This document shows, piece by piece, positions 5,932-6,582 of a stretch of 6,582 bases of DNA. The DNA is taken from NCBI GenBank assembly GCA_014860845.1, contig JACZIY010000093.1, forward strand, positions 1 to 6,582. Direction: 5' to 3'. The notes under the pieces are model-generated. The model was not told where the DNA came from. It worked only from the letters and a program-made list of their open reading frames with translations, and made no database searches. Numbering within the stretch: position 1 is the stretch's first letter; each line of letters begins with the position of its first letter. The DNA comes from Anaerolineaceae bacterium (GTDB lineage Bacteria > Chloroflexota > Anaerolineae > Anaerolineales > Anaerolineaceae). Both the position numbers and the translations under genes were made by a program.

Positions 5932-6582
5932 ATGATAAAGAAATTTTTAATAACCTTGCTTTCAACAACTCTGCTTCTAGCTGCTTGTGCTCCAGCTGTG
6001 ATTACACCAGAAGAAATGATGGAAAACCCAACAGAGGTGATGACGGAGAAAATTGAAGACGATATGATGGAAGAGTCCACAGACGATATGATGGAGGATT
6101 CCACAGACGATATGATGGAAGAGTCTACGGACGAGATGATGGATGAGTCTACAGACGAGATGATGGAAGAAACTGCCTGGTTTAGAACCACATTTACAAA
6201 TGTAAGTACTGGAGAAGCATTCACCATTAATGATTTTAAAGGGAAAGTTGTCTTGGTAGAAAATCTGGCGATGTGGTGCTCAAATTGTAAGAAACAACAA
6301 GAGCAGGTCAAACTCTTACATGAATTACTCGGCATGAATGAAAACTTGATCTCGATTGGTCTTGATATCGACACCAATGAGAAAGCTTCGGATTTAAAAA
6401 CCTATGTAGAAAACAATGGTTTTAATTGGATTTACGCTGTAGCATCGGAAGAAGTAACCCGTGAAATTGCCAATCTTTATGGTGCACAATTTCTAAATCC
6501 TCCTTCAACACCTATATTAATCATAGATCGAAAAGGTCAGGCTCATCCTATGCCTTTTGGCATCAAAAGTGCTGAAGAATTA
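5932..6582 (+). CDS. Thioredoxin-fold (TlpA-like) lipoprotein with Met-rich acidic repeat linker, 3' end cut by window edge
   Basis: The frame is open for 217 codons from ATG at 5932 to the right edge, with GGAGG five bases before the start. A lipoprotein signal peptide ends in LLAAC (Cys19). Residues 26-82 form a low-complexity acidic linker with 13 methionines, mostly as Met-Met pairs, including five tandem 8-residue units of the form DDMMEEST. A redoxin domain follows from about residue 85 with the active site MWCSNCK (Cys116, Cys119) and a predicted cis-proline at STP (Pro194). The missing end is probably about 15-30 residues. It should act on the outer membrane face in thiol-disulfide exchange. 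It is transcribed away from the two-component system and msrPQ unit. The linker may simply be a flexible tether, but its Met density beside a methionine sulfoxide reductase system suggests an oxidant-absorbing or metal-binding role. That role is inference. Confidence 0.9.
   Translation, partial: MIKKFLITLLSTTLLLAACAPAVITPEEMMENPTEVMTEKIEDDMMEESTDDMMEDSTDDMMEESTDEMMDESTDEMMEETAWFRTTFTNVSTGEAFTINDFKGKVVLVENLAMWCSNCKKQQEQVKLLHELLGMNENLISIGLDIDTNEKASDLKTYVENNGFNWIYAVASEEVTREIANLYGAQFLNPPSTPILIIDRKGQAHPMPFGIKSAEEL
6058..6177 (+). repeat. Five tandem 24-bp units encoding DDMMEEST-type repeats
   Basis: Units start at 6058, 6082, 6106, 6130 and 6154. Each is 24 bases and in frame, encoding DDMMEEST, DDMMEDST, DDMMEEST, DEMMDEST and the degenerate last unit DEMMEETA. 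The GATGATGG core is nearly constant. Differences include silent changes (tcc/tct, aca/acg) and conservative Asp/Glu swaps, so both the 8-residue period and the acidic Met-Met pattern look maintained. Copy number may vary between strains through slippage, without shifting the frame. Confidence 0.95.

Noticed and set aside
6058..6177. Possible CRISPR or other spacer-repeat array
   Set aside because: Units are contiguous with no spacers, are in frame and encode a regular octapeptide within a gene.
5928..6377. Minus-strand open frame of 149 codons with a repeated SSIISSVD pattern
   Set aside because: It is the antisense shadow of the 24-base repeats in the plus-strand lipoprotein gene, which has a ribosome-binding site, lipobox and CxxC domain.

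Overview
The window carries an extracytoplasmic methionine-sulfoxide repair module with its own two-component system, flanked by a TldD-type metalloprotease gene. The DNA is AT-rich. The MsrP homologue has both a twin-arginine motif and a lipobox, and both thioredoxin-like proteins are lipoproteins. Proteins acting outside the membrane are therefore anchored rather than soluble. Together with the style of the TldD and DipZ-like domains, this fits a monoderm-like, low-GC bacterium; Chloroflexota (Anaerolineae) is my best guess, made from family resemblance only.

Layout, left to right. Positions 1-1381 (minus) hold a TldD/PmbA-family protease lacking only its extreme C-terminus, with a good sigma-70-like promoter at 1424-1452. 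A perfect 17-bp hairpin (1537-1574) separates it from the next unit. Positions 1612-5792 (minus) hold five genes in the order response regulator (5792-5109), sensor kinase (5131-3872), thioredoxin-like lipoprotein (3795-3247), MsrP-like molybdoenzyme (3235-2300) and MsrQ-like haem membrane protein (2292-1612). The first two genes overlap, and the last three are separated by 11 and 7 bases. A 76-base gap between the kinase and the lipoprotein gene holds three spaced direct repeats and a hairpin that covers part of the lipoprotein gene's ribosome-binding site. It looks like an internal control point.

Divergent from the regulator, across a 139-base AT-rich spacer with direct and inverted repeats, a second thioredoxin-like lipoprotein gene starts at 5932 (plus) and runs off the right edge. 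Between its lipid anchor and its CxxC domain lie five tandem 8-residue units rich in acidic residues and Met-Met pairs.

Working model (inference): the two-component system senses an oxidant or envelope redox state and controls both promoters. MsrQ passes electrons from the membrane to MsrP, which reduces methionine sulfoxide outside the membrane, while the two thioredoxin-like lipoproteins handle disulfides or related thiol chemistry. The Met-rich linker is a plausible oxidant sink and MsrP substrate. This would parallel the known pairing of YedY1 with the Met-rich peptide MrpX, and the HprRS control of msrPQ in E. coli.
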